The position numbers and the translations under genes were made by a program. From NCBI GenBank assembly GCA_963837445.1, contig CAWINK010000014.1, positions 62,001 through 126,000 on the forward strand: DNA of 64,000 nucleotides, in the 5' to 3' direction. Shown piece after piece: positions 35,235 to 43,081 of this stretch. The notes below the pieces were generated by a model. That model searched no databases. It saw only the letters and a program-made list of their open reading frames with translations, and had not been told where the DNA came from. Origin of the DNA: JACVRW01 sp963837445. Its GTDB lineage: Bacteria > Actinomycetota > Thermoleophilia > Solirubrobacterales > Thermoleophilaceae. Each line of letters begins with the position of its first letter. Position 1 is the stretch's first letter.

Positions 35235-36196
35235 GCCGGGTGCTCGTGACAGGCGGGGCCGGCATGATCGGCTCGGCCGTCGTGAGGCGGCTCCTGCGCG
35301 ACAGCGACTGGACCGTGCGCGTGTCGGACCAGCGCGAGGCCCCGGCGTGGATGGCCGAGGCCTGCGAGCTGCACCGCGGCGACCTGCGCGAGCCGGGCGC
35401 GGCGCGCACGGCTGTGGCGGACTGCACGCACGTGATCCACCTCGCGGCGATCGTGGGCGGCATCGCCAACTTCCACAAGCTCCCCCACACGCTGCTCGAG
35501 GTGAACAACGGCCTCTACAACGCCGTATTCCGGGCGGCCCTGGAGCAACCGGTCGAGCGTCTCGTATACATATCGTCCTCGATGGTGTTCGAGAACGCGA
35601 CCGAATTCCCGACAACCGAGGGCCACGTGCACAACTGCCCAGCCCCGAGATCCGCCTACGGCTTCTCGAAGCTCGCCGGCGAGGTCTACTGCCGCGCGTT
35701 GCACGACGAGCACGGGCTCCCGTACACGATCTGCCGCCCCTTCAACGCGTACGGGCCCGGCGAGCTGCCGGACGACGAGCCGGGGATCGCGCACGCCGTG
35801 CCGGACCTGATTCGCAAGGCGCTCTCGGGCCAGCACCCGCTCGAGATCTTCGGGTCGGGCGAGCAGACGCGCACGCTCACGCACGTGGACGACATCGCGG
35901 ACGGCATCGTCACGGCCACCCACAGCGCGGCCGCCGAGAACGAGGACTTCAACATCTCCGCGTCCGAGGAGCGCAGCGTTGCCGAGCTGGCCGAGCTCAT
36001 CTGGGAGGCGTCCGGGCGCGATCCGGCGGACTTCGAGTTGAAGCACCTGCCGAGCTTCGAGGTGGACGTGCAGCGCCGCTGGCCGTCCGTCGAGAAGGCG
36101 AAGCGGCTGCTCGGCTGGGAGGCGCGCATCGGGCTCGGCGAGGGGATCGCCGACACGGTGAGCTGGCTTCGCGATCAGGAGCGGGTGGCCGGCTGA
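35231..36196 (+). CDS. NAD-dependent epimerase/dehydratase (extended SDR)
   Basis: 321 aa from GTG 35231 (GTGA overlap). TGGAGMIGSAVV is the Rossmann motif; HLAAIVGGIANFHKLPH and VYISSSMVFE precede YGFSK (Tyr-x3-Lys); ICRPFNAYGPGE follows. The AAIVGG-type segment is shared with GDP-fucose synthase and GDP-mannose 3,5-epimerase relatives. Sits between the sugar dehydrogenase and Gmd, coupled to both, so it acts on either a UDP-uronate or a GDP-sugar. Exact reaction not determinable. Confidence 0.83.
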   Translation: MSRVLVTGGAGMIGSAVVRRLLRDSDWTVRVSDQREAPAWMAEACELHRGDLREPGAARTAVADCTHVIHLAAIVGGIANFHKLPHTLLEVNNGLYNAVFRAALEQPVERLVYISSSMVFENATEFPTTEGHVHNCPAPRSAYGFSKLAGEVYCRALHDEHGLPYTICRPFNAYGPGELPDDEPGIAHAVPDLIRKALSGQHPLEIFGSGEQTRTLTHVDDIADGIVTATHSAAAENEDFNISASEERSVAELAELIWEASGRDPADFELKHLPSFEVDVQRRWPSVEKAKRLLGWEARIGLGEGIADTVSWLRDQERVAG

Positions 36197-37185
36197 TGGC
36201 TGCAAAGCGCGCACTGGTCACAGGCATCACGGGGCAGGACGGCTCCTACCTCGCCGAGTTCCTGCTCGAGAAGGGCTACGAGGTGCACGGCATGGTCCGG
36301 CGCTCCTCGACCGAGACGTTCCAGCGGCTCGAGGGATTCCGCGACGACCTGACCCTGCACACCGGCGACCTCCTCGACCAGCGCTCGCTCGTCGACGTGA
36401 TGCGCGAGTGCGAGCCGGAGGAGATCTACAACCTCGCCGCGATGTCGTTCGTGGCGGCCTCCTGGTCGCAGCCCGTGCTCACGGCCGAGTTCACCGCGGT
36501 CGGCGTCACGCGCATACTCGAGGCGATGCGCGAGGCCGCGCCCGGCGCGCGCTTCTACCAGGCGTCCTCCTCCGAGATGTTCGGGAAGGTCCTCGAGGTC
36601 CCGCAGCGCGAGACCACGCCGTTCTACCCGCGCTCGCCGTACGGGGTCGCCAAGTGCTACGGCCACTTCATCACCGTGAACTACCGCGAGAGCTACGACC
36701 TCTTCGCGGCCGCCGGGATCCTGTTCAACCACGAGTCCGAGCGCCGCGGGCTCGAGTTCGTGACGCGCAAGGTCACGCACGCCGCGGCCGGCATCAAGCT
36801 CGGCCTCCAGGACGAGCTCTCGCTCGGCAACCTCGATGCCGAGCGCGACTGGGGCTACGCACGGGACTACGTCGAGGCGATGTGGCTGATGCTCCAGGAG
36901 GACGAGCCCGACGACTACGTGATCGCCACCGGCGAGGTCCACAGCGTGCGCGAGCTCGTGGAGGTGGCCTTCGACCACGTCGGGCTGTCTCCGGATCAGT
37001 ACGTCCGCATCGACGAGCGCTTCCTGCGTCCAGCGGAGGTCGAGCACCTGGTGGGCGATGCGACCAAGGCGAAGGAGAAGCTCGGCTGGGTCCCGCAGAC
37101 GAGCTTCGAAGAGATGATCCGGCGGATGGTCGACTCCGATCTCGAGCTGCTCGGGAGCGGTGTGGCGCAAAAGCAAGCGGGTTAG
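36196..37185 (+). CDS. gmd: GDP-mannose 4,6-dehydratase
   Basis: 329 aa. ALVTGITGQDGSYLAEFLL (9-16 is the NADP site TGITGQDG), VRRSSTETFQRL, NLAAMSFVAASW, YQASSSEMFGKV and YGVAK (catalytic Tyr/Lys) are diagnostic, as is FNHESERRGLEFVTRKV. Makes GDP-4-keto-6-deoxymannose. The ATG at 36196 shares a base with the upstream stop (TGATG). Followed three bases later by the reductase gene, forming a two-enzyme GDP-D-rhamnose pathway. Confidence 0.95.
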   Translation: MAAKRALVTGITGQDGSYLAEFLLEKGYEVHGMVRRSSTETFQRLEGFRDDLTLHTGDLLDQRSLVDVMRECEPEEIYNLAAMSFVAASWSQPVLTAEFTAVGVTRILEAMREAAPGARFYQASSSEMFGKVLEVPQRETTPFYPRSPYGVAKCYGHFITVNYRESYDLFAAAGILFNHESERRGLEFVTRKVTHAAAGIKLGLQDELSLGNLDAERDWGYARDYVEAMWLMLQEDEPDDYVIATGEVHSVRELVEVAFDHVGLSPDQYVRIDERFLRPAEVEHLVGDATKAKEKLGWVPQTSFEEMIRRMVDSDLELLGSGVAQKQAG

Positions 37186-37188
37186 GTC

Positions 37189-38076
37189 GTGGGCGCTGGC
37201 GCCGCCTTCGTGACCGGCGGGAGCGGTTTCGTCGGGCAGCACCTCGTGGCGGAGCTTGGCGACGGAGCGGTCGCGCCCGCGCGTGCGGAGCTCGACCTGC
37301 TCGACGGCGAGGCCGTGCGGCGCGCGCTGGCCGACGCGCGCCCGGACCGCGTCTTCCACCTGGCGGCGCACGCCTCGGTGGCGCTGTCCTGGGAGGACCC
37401 GGGCGCGGTGATGCGCGACAACGTGGCGATGACCGTGAACGTGCTGGAGGCGCTGCGCCAGGAGGCGCCGGACGCCGTGGCGGTGGTCATGAGCTCGGGT
37501 GAGATCTATGGGCCGCCTGAGCGTCTGCCGGTCGACGAGTCGGCGCCGCTCCGGCCGCAGAACCCCTACGCGGTCTCGAAGGCGGCCTGCGACCTGCTGG
37601 CGGGCCAGTACGCGGACGCGCACGGGTTGCGTGTGATCCGGATGCGCGCTTTCAACCAGGCCGGCCCGGGGCAGTCGGACGACTACGTGGTCGGCACGAT
37701 CACGCGGCAGGTGGCGGAGGCCGAGGCGAGCGGCGGCGGCGGCGTGGTGCGCACCGGGAACCCGGAGCTCGCGCGCGACTTCACGGACGTGCGGGACACC
37801 GTGCGGGCCTACGTGGCCGCGACGGGCCTGGACGCGCGCGCCTACAACGTGTGCAGCGGCCGGTCCACGACCGTCGGAGAGATCGTGGAGCACGCGCGAC
37901 GCGCGGCTCGAGTCGAGCTTCGCCACGAGGTCGATCCCACGCGCGTCCGGGCGCACGACGTGCCCGAGGTGCGCGGCTCCGCGCAGGCACTCGCCGAGGC
38001 GAGTGGCTGGTCCCCGGCGATCCCGCTGGAGCAGACCGTGGCCGACGCGCTCGACTACTGGCGAGCGCGGCTGTAG
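37189..38076 (+). CDS. rmd: GDP-6-deoxy-D-mannose reductase (Rmd-like)
   Basis: 295 aa SDR. FVTGGSGFVGQHL, FHLAAHASVALSWEDP, VMSSGEIYGPP, YAVSK and MRAFNQAGPGQSDDYVV match Rmd, which reduces GDP-4-keto-6-deoxymannose to GDP-D-rhamnose. Alternative products from related reductases (GDP-6-deoxy-D-talose or GDP-L-fucose, the latter needing an epimerising synthase) are less likely. GTG start 37189, 3 bases after gmd. The 3' end overlaps the convergent GT4 by 22 bases. Confidence 0.87.
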   Translation: MGAGAAFVTGGSGFVGQHLVAELGDGAVAPARAELDLLDGEAVRRALADARPDRVFHLAAHASVALSWEDPGAVMRDNVAMTVNVLEALRQEAPDAVAVVMSSGEIYGPPERLPVDESAPLRPQNPYAVSKAACDLLAGQYADAHGLRVIRMRAFNQAGPGQSDDYVVGTITRQVAEAEASGGGGVVRTGNPELARDFTDVRDTVRAYVAATGLDARAYNVCSGRSTTVGEIVEHARRAARVELRHEVDPTRVRAHDVPEVRGSAQALAEASGWSPAIPLEQTVADALDYWRARL

Positions 38077-39191
38077 AGCTCCAGGAGGCGGCTCACGTAA
38101 CGCTCCTCGCCGTGGCCGGCGCGGGCCCGCGCGATCAGCTCGTGGCCCTGCGCCCGGCGCAGCTCCGGGCTCTCCCAGAGAGCGCTCATGCGGTCGGCGA
38201 GCGCGGCGGCGTCGCCCGGCGGCACGCAGCGCTCGGCTCCGAGCAGCTCGGGGAGGCCTCCCAGCGAGGACGCGATCACCGGCACGCCGGCGGCCATCGC
38301 CTCGAGCGCCGAATAGGGGGCGAACTCGTGGTAGCGCGACGGCATCAGCACCATCGCCGCACCGGCGAGCTCGCGCGCGAGGCTCGCGCGCTCGAGGCGG
38401 CCCGTGAACTCCACCGGCCCTCCGCGGAGGTCCGCGAGCACGGCGAGCTCCGCGGCCGCCGGTCCCTCTCCCGCCACGCGCAAAGGGATGCCTGAGGACG
38501 CCGCGGCCTCGATGGCGGAGTCGATGCCCTTCTCGGGCGAGAGCCGCGATGCCACGAGCGCGTAGCTCCCCTCAGCCGCCCTGCTCTCGTCGGCGAACGC
38601 CTCGGCCGGCAGGTAGTGCGGCAGCACGTCGAGCCGGTCCGCCGGCACGCCGAGCAGCGCGGACTGGCCGGCGGCGTAGCTGCTCGGCACCACGAAGCGG
38701 TCGACCGCCTCGAAGACGGCCGGCTGGTGCCGGGCGAGCGCCGCCGCGTACACGGCGGCCTCGGGAAGGGACCCGCGGCAGTTCAGGGCAAGCCCGGGCA
38801 GCGTGTTGCGATGGTGGCAGCGAAAGCACGGGCCGCCGTCGCGGGCGGCCACGCCGATCGCGCAGAAGAGACGCAGGTTGTGGAGGTGCATCAGCACGGA
38901 CGCCCCAGCCGAGCGGGCCGCCTCGAGGCCGCGCGGCCCCGGCAGCGGCAACATGTTGTGCACGTGCACCACGTCGGCACGAAGCTCTCGGGTGGCGGCC
39001 TCCACGTCCTCCTCGTCACGGCCTCCGCGCAGGAGCGCGAGAGCCGCCTGTGCACGCGAGAGGTCCGACGAACGGCGCTCGAGCAGCGCGTGCGCCACAC
39101 CCGCGCGTCGCAGTGCCTCGAGCTGCAGCTCGACCGAGCGCTCCTCGCCCCCCTGGATCCGATAGCGGTTGTGGACGACGAGGACGCGCAT
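38055..39191 (-). CDS. Glycosyltransferase family 4
   Basis: 378 aa. MRVLVVHNRYRIQGGEERSV, VHVHNMLPLPGPRGLEAAR, a cysteine cluster CFRCHHRNTLPG and NCRG typical of this GT4 subgroup (possible metal site), then ASRLSPEKGIDSAIEAA and EFAPYSALEAMAAGVPVIAS. ATG 39191 faces a GT2 gene across 25 bases, and TAGCGT (minus) lies 11 bases upstream. Donor may be GDP-rhamnose from the adjacent gmd/rmd pair; this is context only. Confidence 0.87.
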   Translation of the reverse strand: MRVLVVHNRYRIQGGEERSVELQLEALRRAGVAHALLERRSSDLSRAQAALALLRGGRDEEDVEAATRELRADVVHVHNMLPLPGPRGLEAARSAGASVLMHLHNLRLFCAIGVAARDGGPCFRCHHRNTLPGLALNCRGSLPEAAVYAAALARHQPAVFEAVDRFVVPSSYAAGQSALLGVPADRLDVLPHYLPAEAFADESRAAEGSYALVASRLSPEKGIDSAIEAAASSGIPLRVAGEGPAAAELAVLADLRGGPVEFTGRLERASLARELAGAAMVLMPSRYHEFAPYSALEAMAAGVPVIASSLGGLPELLGAERCVPPGDAAALADRMSALWESPELRRAQGHELIARARAGHGEERYVSRLLELYSRARQ

Positions 39192-39201
39192 GCGACGGGG
39201 C

Positions 39202-39208
39202 TACGCTA
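39202..39208. promoter_or_regulatory. Overlapping bidirectional -10 (TACGCT plus / TAGCGT minus)
   Basis: TACGCT at 39202-39207 ends 9 bases before ATG 39217. On the other strand TAGCGT (39208-39203) ends 11 bases before ATG 39191. The near-palindrome TACGCTA could serve both genes. Confidence 0.4.
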
Positions 39209-39216
39209 TCCAGCCG

Positions 39217-40062
39217 ATGGACTCGCCGGTCGTGACGATCGTGATCCCTACGCGCGGTCGCGCGGCGTATCTCGAGGTCACCCTCGACTCGCTTCGCCGC
39301 CAGCGTACGCGGACCGCTTATGAGCTCCTCGTCGTGGACGACGGTGCCACCGACGCGACCCCGCAGGTCGCCGAGCGTCTGGGCGTGCGGCTGATTCGCC
39401 ACGGCGAGCGACGCAGCCTGAACGCGGCGCGCAACACCGGACTGCGCGAGGCGGCCGCGCCGCTGGTGGCATTCGTGGACGACGACGTCCTCGTGCCGGA
39501 GGGCTGGCTCGACGCGCTCGTCGAGGGCGCCGAGCGACACCCCGATGCCGAGGCGTTCGGCGGGCCGATCCGCGCCCGCTTCGAGGGCCACGCCCCGCGC
39601 GGCTGCGGGCGTGAGGATCCGCCGATCACGACGCTCGACCTGGGGCCGCAGGACGTGGAGGCCGAGATGGTGTGGGGCGCGAACTTCGCGGTGCGTCGTT
39701 CTGCGCTGGAGCGCGTGGGCGAGTTCGACGAGAGCCTCGATCGCTCCCATGGCGACGAGGAGGATTGGCTCCTGCGCCTGCGCGCCGCCGGTGGCCGGAT
39801 CGTCTATCTCGCCGACGCTGGGCTGGAGCACCGGCGCAGCGCAGGCGACTCGGGCCTCGGCTCGCTGGCGCGCGCCGCCTACCACCGCGGGCGCGGCGCC
39901 CGGTCAAGCGACCTGCGCCGCGGACGGGCGCCGCGGCTGGCCCGCGAGCTGCGCGTGCTGGCCGGCTGCGGCTGGCACACCGTCCGCCGCGCCTGCCCGC
40001 AGGGCGTGATCATGGGTGCGCACTCGGCTGGCCGCGTGATGGAGGCGCTGCGCCCGAGATGA
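39217..40062 (+). CDS. Glycosyltransferase family 2
   Basis: 281 aa from ATG 39217 (MDSPVVTIVIPTRGR). LLVVDDGATDATPQ, LNAARNTGLREA and the metal motif VDDDVLVPEGWLD near residues 86-98 define GT2; GDEEDWLLRLRAAG is the acceptor-side acidic segment. I drop 16 upstream residues because they overlap the divergent gene. The stop overlaps the next ATG (ATGA at 40059-40062), which starts a plus-strand run of four glycosyltransferase genes. Confidence 0.88.
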   Translation: MDSPVVTIVIPTRGRAAYLEVTLDSLRRQRTRTAYELLVVDDGATDATPQVAERLGVRLIRHGERRSLNAARNTGLREAAAPLVAFVDDDVLVPEGWLDALVEGAERHPDAEAFGGPIRARFEGHAPRGCGREDPPITTLDLGPQDVEAEMVWGANFAVRRSALERVGEFDESLDRSHGDEEDWLLRLRAAGGRIVYLADAGLEHRRSAGDSGLGSLARAAYHRGRGARSSDLRRGRAPRLARELRVLAGCGWHTVRRACPQGVIMGAHSAGRVMEALRPR

Positions 40063-40943
40063 ACTCCACGCGCCCGGATCCGGACACCTTCCTCTCCGGC
40101 GACGCCGGCGATGTGACCGACCCCTGGCGCCGCACCAGGCGCCGCCTCGGTGAGCTCGCGTACGGGGCGCTCGACACGCTCTCGGGCACTCGGCGCCGCG
40201 CGGCCCGCCTCGCGCGCACCGCTTCGCCGCCGCGCGAGGTGCTCGTGATGGGCGTGTACCGGCCGGGCTCGCTGCTCGCCGAGGCGCTGCCTGCGCTGCG
40301 CTCCGAGCGCCACCGCGTCCGCATCGCGCTCGGCTCGACCGGTCCGGCGGACGAGCCGCTGCGCGAGCACACCGTGGCCGAGGATCTCGGCGGCGGGAAG
40401 TTCGAGAACCTCAACCGGGTGCTCGAGGCGGCGGGGCTGGCGGGCGCGGGCGCAGCCGCGCCCGACTGGACCATCGCCATCGACGACGACGTGCGGCTGC
40501 CACACGCGTTCCTCGACCGCTTCCTCGGCGTGTGCGAGGCCTTCGGGCTCGAGCTCGCTCAGCCCGCGCAGACGCTGCGCAGCCACTCGGCGTGGAAGGT
40601 CACCCGGCGGCGGCCGGCCATCCTCATGCGTGAGACCCGCTTCGTGGAGATCGGCCCGGTGACCGCGTTCAGCCGCGTGGCCGCCTCCGAGCTGCTGCCG
40701 TTCCCGGAGCTCCGCTACGGCTGGGGCCTCGACCTCCACTGGGCCGCGGTGGCCGCATCGCGCGGCTGGCGGCTCGGCGTGGTGGATGCGCTGCCCGTGC
40801 GCCACGAGCTGGGGGTGGTGGCCGCCGCCTACGCGCGCGAGGACGCCGTGGACGAGGCGGCCCGCTTCCTTGCCGAGCGCCCCTACCTGCCGAGCGAACG
40901 TGCCGGTGACGTCGTGGCCGTGCACCGCCGGCTGAGGTCCTGA
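40059..40943 (+). CDS. GT2-like glycosyltransferase (GT-A fold)
   Basis: 294 aa. A charged N-terminus precedes VLVMGVYRPGSLLAEALPAL; GGGKFENLNRVLEAAG and IAIDDDVRLPHAFLDRFL supply a donor/metal motif (about residues 142-148), and WGLDLHWAAVAASRGWRLG plus VRHE resemble the catalytic end of GT2 folds. Overall identity to standard GT2 looks low, so the assignment rests on the DDD motif and context. ATG overlaps the upstream stop; 1 base separates it from the next gene. Confidence 0.72.
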   Translation: MNSTRPDPDTFLSGDAGDVTDPWRRTRRRLGELAYGALDTLSGTRRRAARLARTASPPREVLVMGVYRPGSLLAEALPALRSERHRVRIALGSTGPADEPLREHTVAEDLGGGKFENLNRVLEAAGLAGAGAAAPDWTIAIDDDVRLPHAFLDRFLGVCEAFGLELAQPAQTLRSHSAWKVTRRRPAILMRETRFVEIGPVTAFSRVAASELLPFPELRYGWGLDLHWAAVAASRGWRLGVVDALPVRHELGVVAAAYAREDAVDEAARFLAERPYLPSERAGDVVAVHRRLRS

Positions 40944-40944
40944 C

Positions 40945-42036
40945 ATGCGGCTGCTGTTCGTCTGCCCTGACATGCGCACGGGTGGCGCCGAGCGCCACTG
41001 GGCCACGCTGATCCCCGAGCTTCACGACCGCGGCACCGCCGTGAAGCTGGTGGCGCTGGCCGACACCGGACCGTTCTTCGAGGACGTGGAGGCGCGCGGG
41101 GTCCCCACGGAGTGCCTCGGCCTCAACCGGCACACGAACCCACGCGCGCTGCGGCTCGCGCTGTCCGTGGGTGCGGCGTTCGAGCCGGACGCGGTGGTCA
41201 CACGCGGCGTGAGCGGACAGCTCGTGGGCGAGGCGATCGCGCGGCGCTCGCATGCCGTGCATGTGATGAACGAGCACACCCCGCTCATGCCCGACGGCCG
41301 GCTCGTGCCTCCGCGGCCCCACCAGCGCGCGCTCACACGGCTGGTTGCACGAAGGGTGGACGGCGTGGTGGCGGTGACCCAGCGGCAGCGCCCGCCGCTC
41401 GTGAAGCTCGGCTACCCGCGGGAGCGGATCGACGTGGTGCCGAACGGGGTGTTCGAGCGCGATGTGCAGGCGGTGGAGGGGTCGTCCGAGCTCGCGAACG
41501 GATTCTCGGTGCTGTGCGTGTCGGGCCTGCGGCTCGAGAAGCGCGTGGACCTGTTCATCGAGGCTGTGGCCGCGGCGCGCCGCGACAACGAGGAGATCCA
41601 CGGCTACGTGGCCGGCGAAGGATCGGAGCGCGAGCGGCTCGAGCGGCTCGCGGAGGGCAGCGGGGTCACGCTGCTCGGCGTGCGCCGTGACGTGCTCGCG
41701 CTGATCCGTGGCGCGGACGCCCTCTGCCTGCCGAGCGAGGCGGAGGCGCTCCCGATGAGCATCCTGGAGGCGATGGCGCTCGAACGCCCCGTGGTGGCAA
41801 CAGACGTCGGCGGCACGGCCGAGCAGGTGGTGGACGGCGAGACCGGCCACCTCGTGCCCGCCGGCGACCCGGAGCCGATCCGGCGGGCGCTGCTCGGGCT
41901 GGCCGCGGACCCCAAGCGGGCGCGCGCGATGGGCGCGGCCGGACGCCAGCGCCAGCTCGAGCGCTTCAGCGGCGAGGCGATGGTCGATGGCTACGCGCGC
42001 GTCTTCGAGCGGGCGGTGGCTCGTGGCCAGGCCTGA
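40945..42036 (+). CDS. Glycosyltransferase family 4
   Basis: 363 aa. MRLLFVCPDMRTGGAERHW, VMNEHTPLM, VVPNGVFERD, VSGLRLEKRVDLFIEAV and EAEALPMSILEAMALERPVVATDVGG give a textbook GT4 with both acidic residues. Begins one base after the preceding stop and overlaps the next GTG by 14 bases. Specificity unknown. Confidence 0.9.
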   Translation: MRLLFVCPDMRTGGAERHWATLIPELHDRGTAVKLVALADTGPFFEDVEARGVPTECLGLNRHTNPRALRLALSVGAAFEPDAVVTRGVSGQLVGEAIARRSHAVHVMNEHTPLMPDGRLVPPRPHQRALTRLVARRVDGVVAVTQRQRPPLVKLGYPRERIDVVPNGVFERDVQAVEGSSELANGFSVLCVSGLRLEKRVDLFIEAVAAARRDNEEIHGYVAGEGSERERLERLAEGSGVTLLGVRRDVLALIRGADALCLPSEAEALPMSILEAMALERPVVATDVGGTAEQVVDGETGHLVPAGDPEPIRRALLGLAADPKRARAMGAAGRQRQLERFSGEAMVDGYARVFERAVARGQA

Positions 42037-43081
42037 CGTCCTCTTGGTGTCGCTCGGCACCACGCTCGGCTGGCGGGTGGCGGACGAGATGCTGCTCGAG
42101 CAAGTGAGGCGCGCGGGCGCATCCACCGCCGTCGTGTCCGTCGGCCGCGGCGCCGCGGACCGCCTGCGGCGCGGCTATCCGCTCAACGATCTGGTCGAGA
42201 TGCATGCGGCGAGGCGCACCGTGAGGACCGCGGTCGAGCGTCACGAGCCGCGGGCGCTGATCGTCTCCTCCACCACCGCGGCGATGCTCCTCCCCGCCCT
42301 GCCGGTTCCCTACGCGGTCCGCTTCGACTCGCCGGCAAGGCTCAACCGGCCGGGCGTGCGCAACGCCGTGCTGCACGCGCTCGAGCGGCGTGGCTTGGGC
42401 CGGGCGCGAATCACGATCCCGTTCAGCGTGGCCGGAGCGGAGGCACTTCCGGACGGGGCTGCGCGGGCGATCGTGGTGTCGCCACCGATCGATCCCTCGG
42501 CATCCCACGACAGCATCGAGCGCGCCCGGCGCGAACACGTGGCCGTGGCCTACGTGCCCGATCCGAAGGCGAAGGGCCTGGACGTGCTGGTGGCCGGCTG
42601 GGCCGCCGCCGCGGTGGCCGGCGCGCGCCTCGAGGTCTACGGGCTCGAACCGGAGCGGGCGCGCGCACACCTGCGGCGTAGCGACGTTCCCGAGCCGCCG
42701 ACCCTCGACCTGCTCGGCACAGTGCCGGCGGACGTGTTCCGCGCCCGGCTGCGCCACGCGCGGGCCTACGTGGCGGCTGCCCGCTGGGAGGACTGGGGCC
42801 AGGCCCCGCTCGAGGCGCTCGCGGACGGCGCGCTGCTCGCAACCGTTCCCTCCGGCGGCCCCTACGAGGGCCTGCGCCTGGCGCGCCGGCTGGACGCGTC
42901 ACTGGTGGCCGACGAGATCGACCCGACCGCGCTCGCTCCCGCGATCCGCGCGGCCTTCGAGCTGCCGGACGAACGAGCGAGCGCCTACCGCGACCAAGCC
43001 GCCGAGCTGGTGCGCCCGTACCGCTCGGAGGCGGTGCAGGAGACCGTGACCCGCGAGCTGATCCCCGCCCTGCTCGGCTAA
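42023..43081 (+). CDS. Glycosyltransferase (GT4-like)
   Basis: 352 aa from GTG 42023 (VARPDVLLVSLGTTLGWRV). Weaker GT-B: VAYVPDPKAKGLDVLVAGW stands for the donor-lobe start and EDWGQAPLEALADGALLATV for the acidic motif; the N-terminal lobe is shortened. The stop TAA at 43079-43081 lies 9 bases before a repeat array (43091-43235). The reading frame of the convergent glycosyltransferase runs antisense through the last 183 bases. Confidence 0.8.
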   Translation: MARPDVLLVSLGTTLGWRVADEMLLEQVRRAGASTAVVSVGRGAADRLRRGYPLNDLVEMHAARRTVRTAVERHEPRALIVSSTTAAMLLPALPVPYAVRFDSPARLNRPGVRNAVLHALERRGLGRARITIPFSVAGAEALPDGAARAIVVSPPIDPSASHDSIERARREHVAVAYVPDPKAKGLDVLVAGWAAAAVAGARLEVYGLEPERARAHLRRSDVPEPPTLDLLGTVPADVFRARLRHARAYVAAARWEDWGQAPLEALADGALLATVPSGGPYEGLRLARRLDASLVADEIDPTALAPAIRAAFELPDERASAYRDQAAELVRPYRSEAVQETVTRELIPALLG

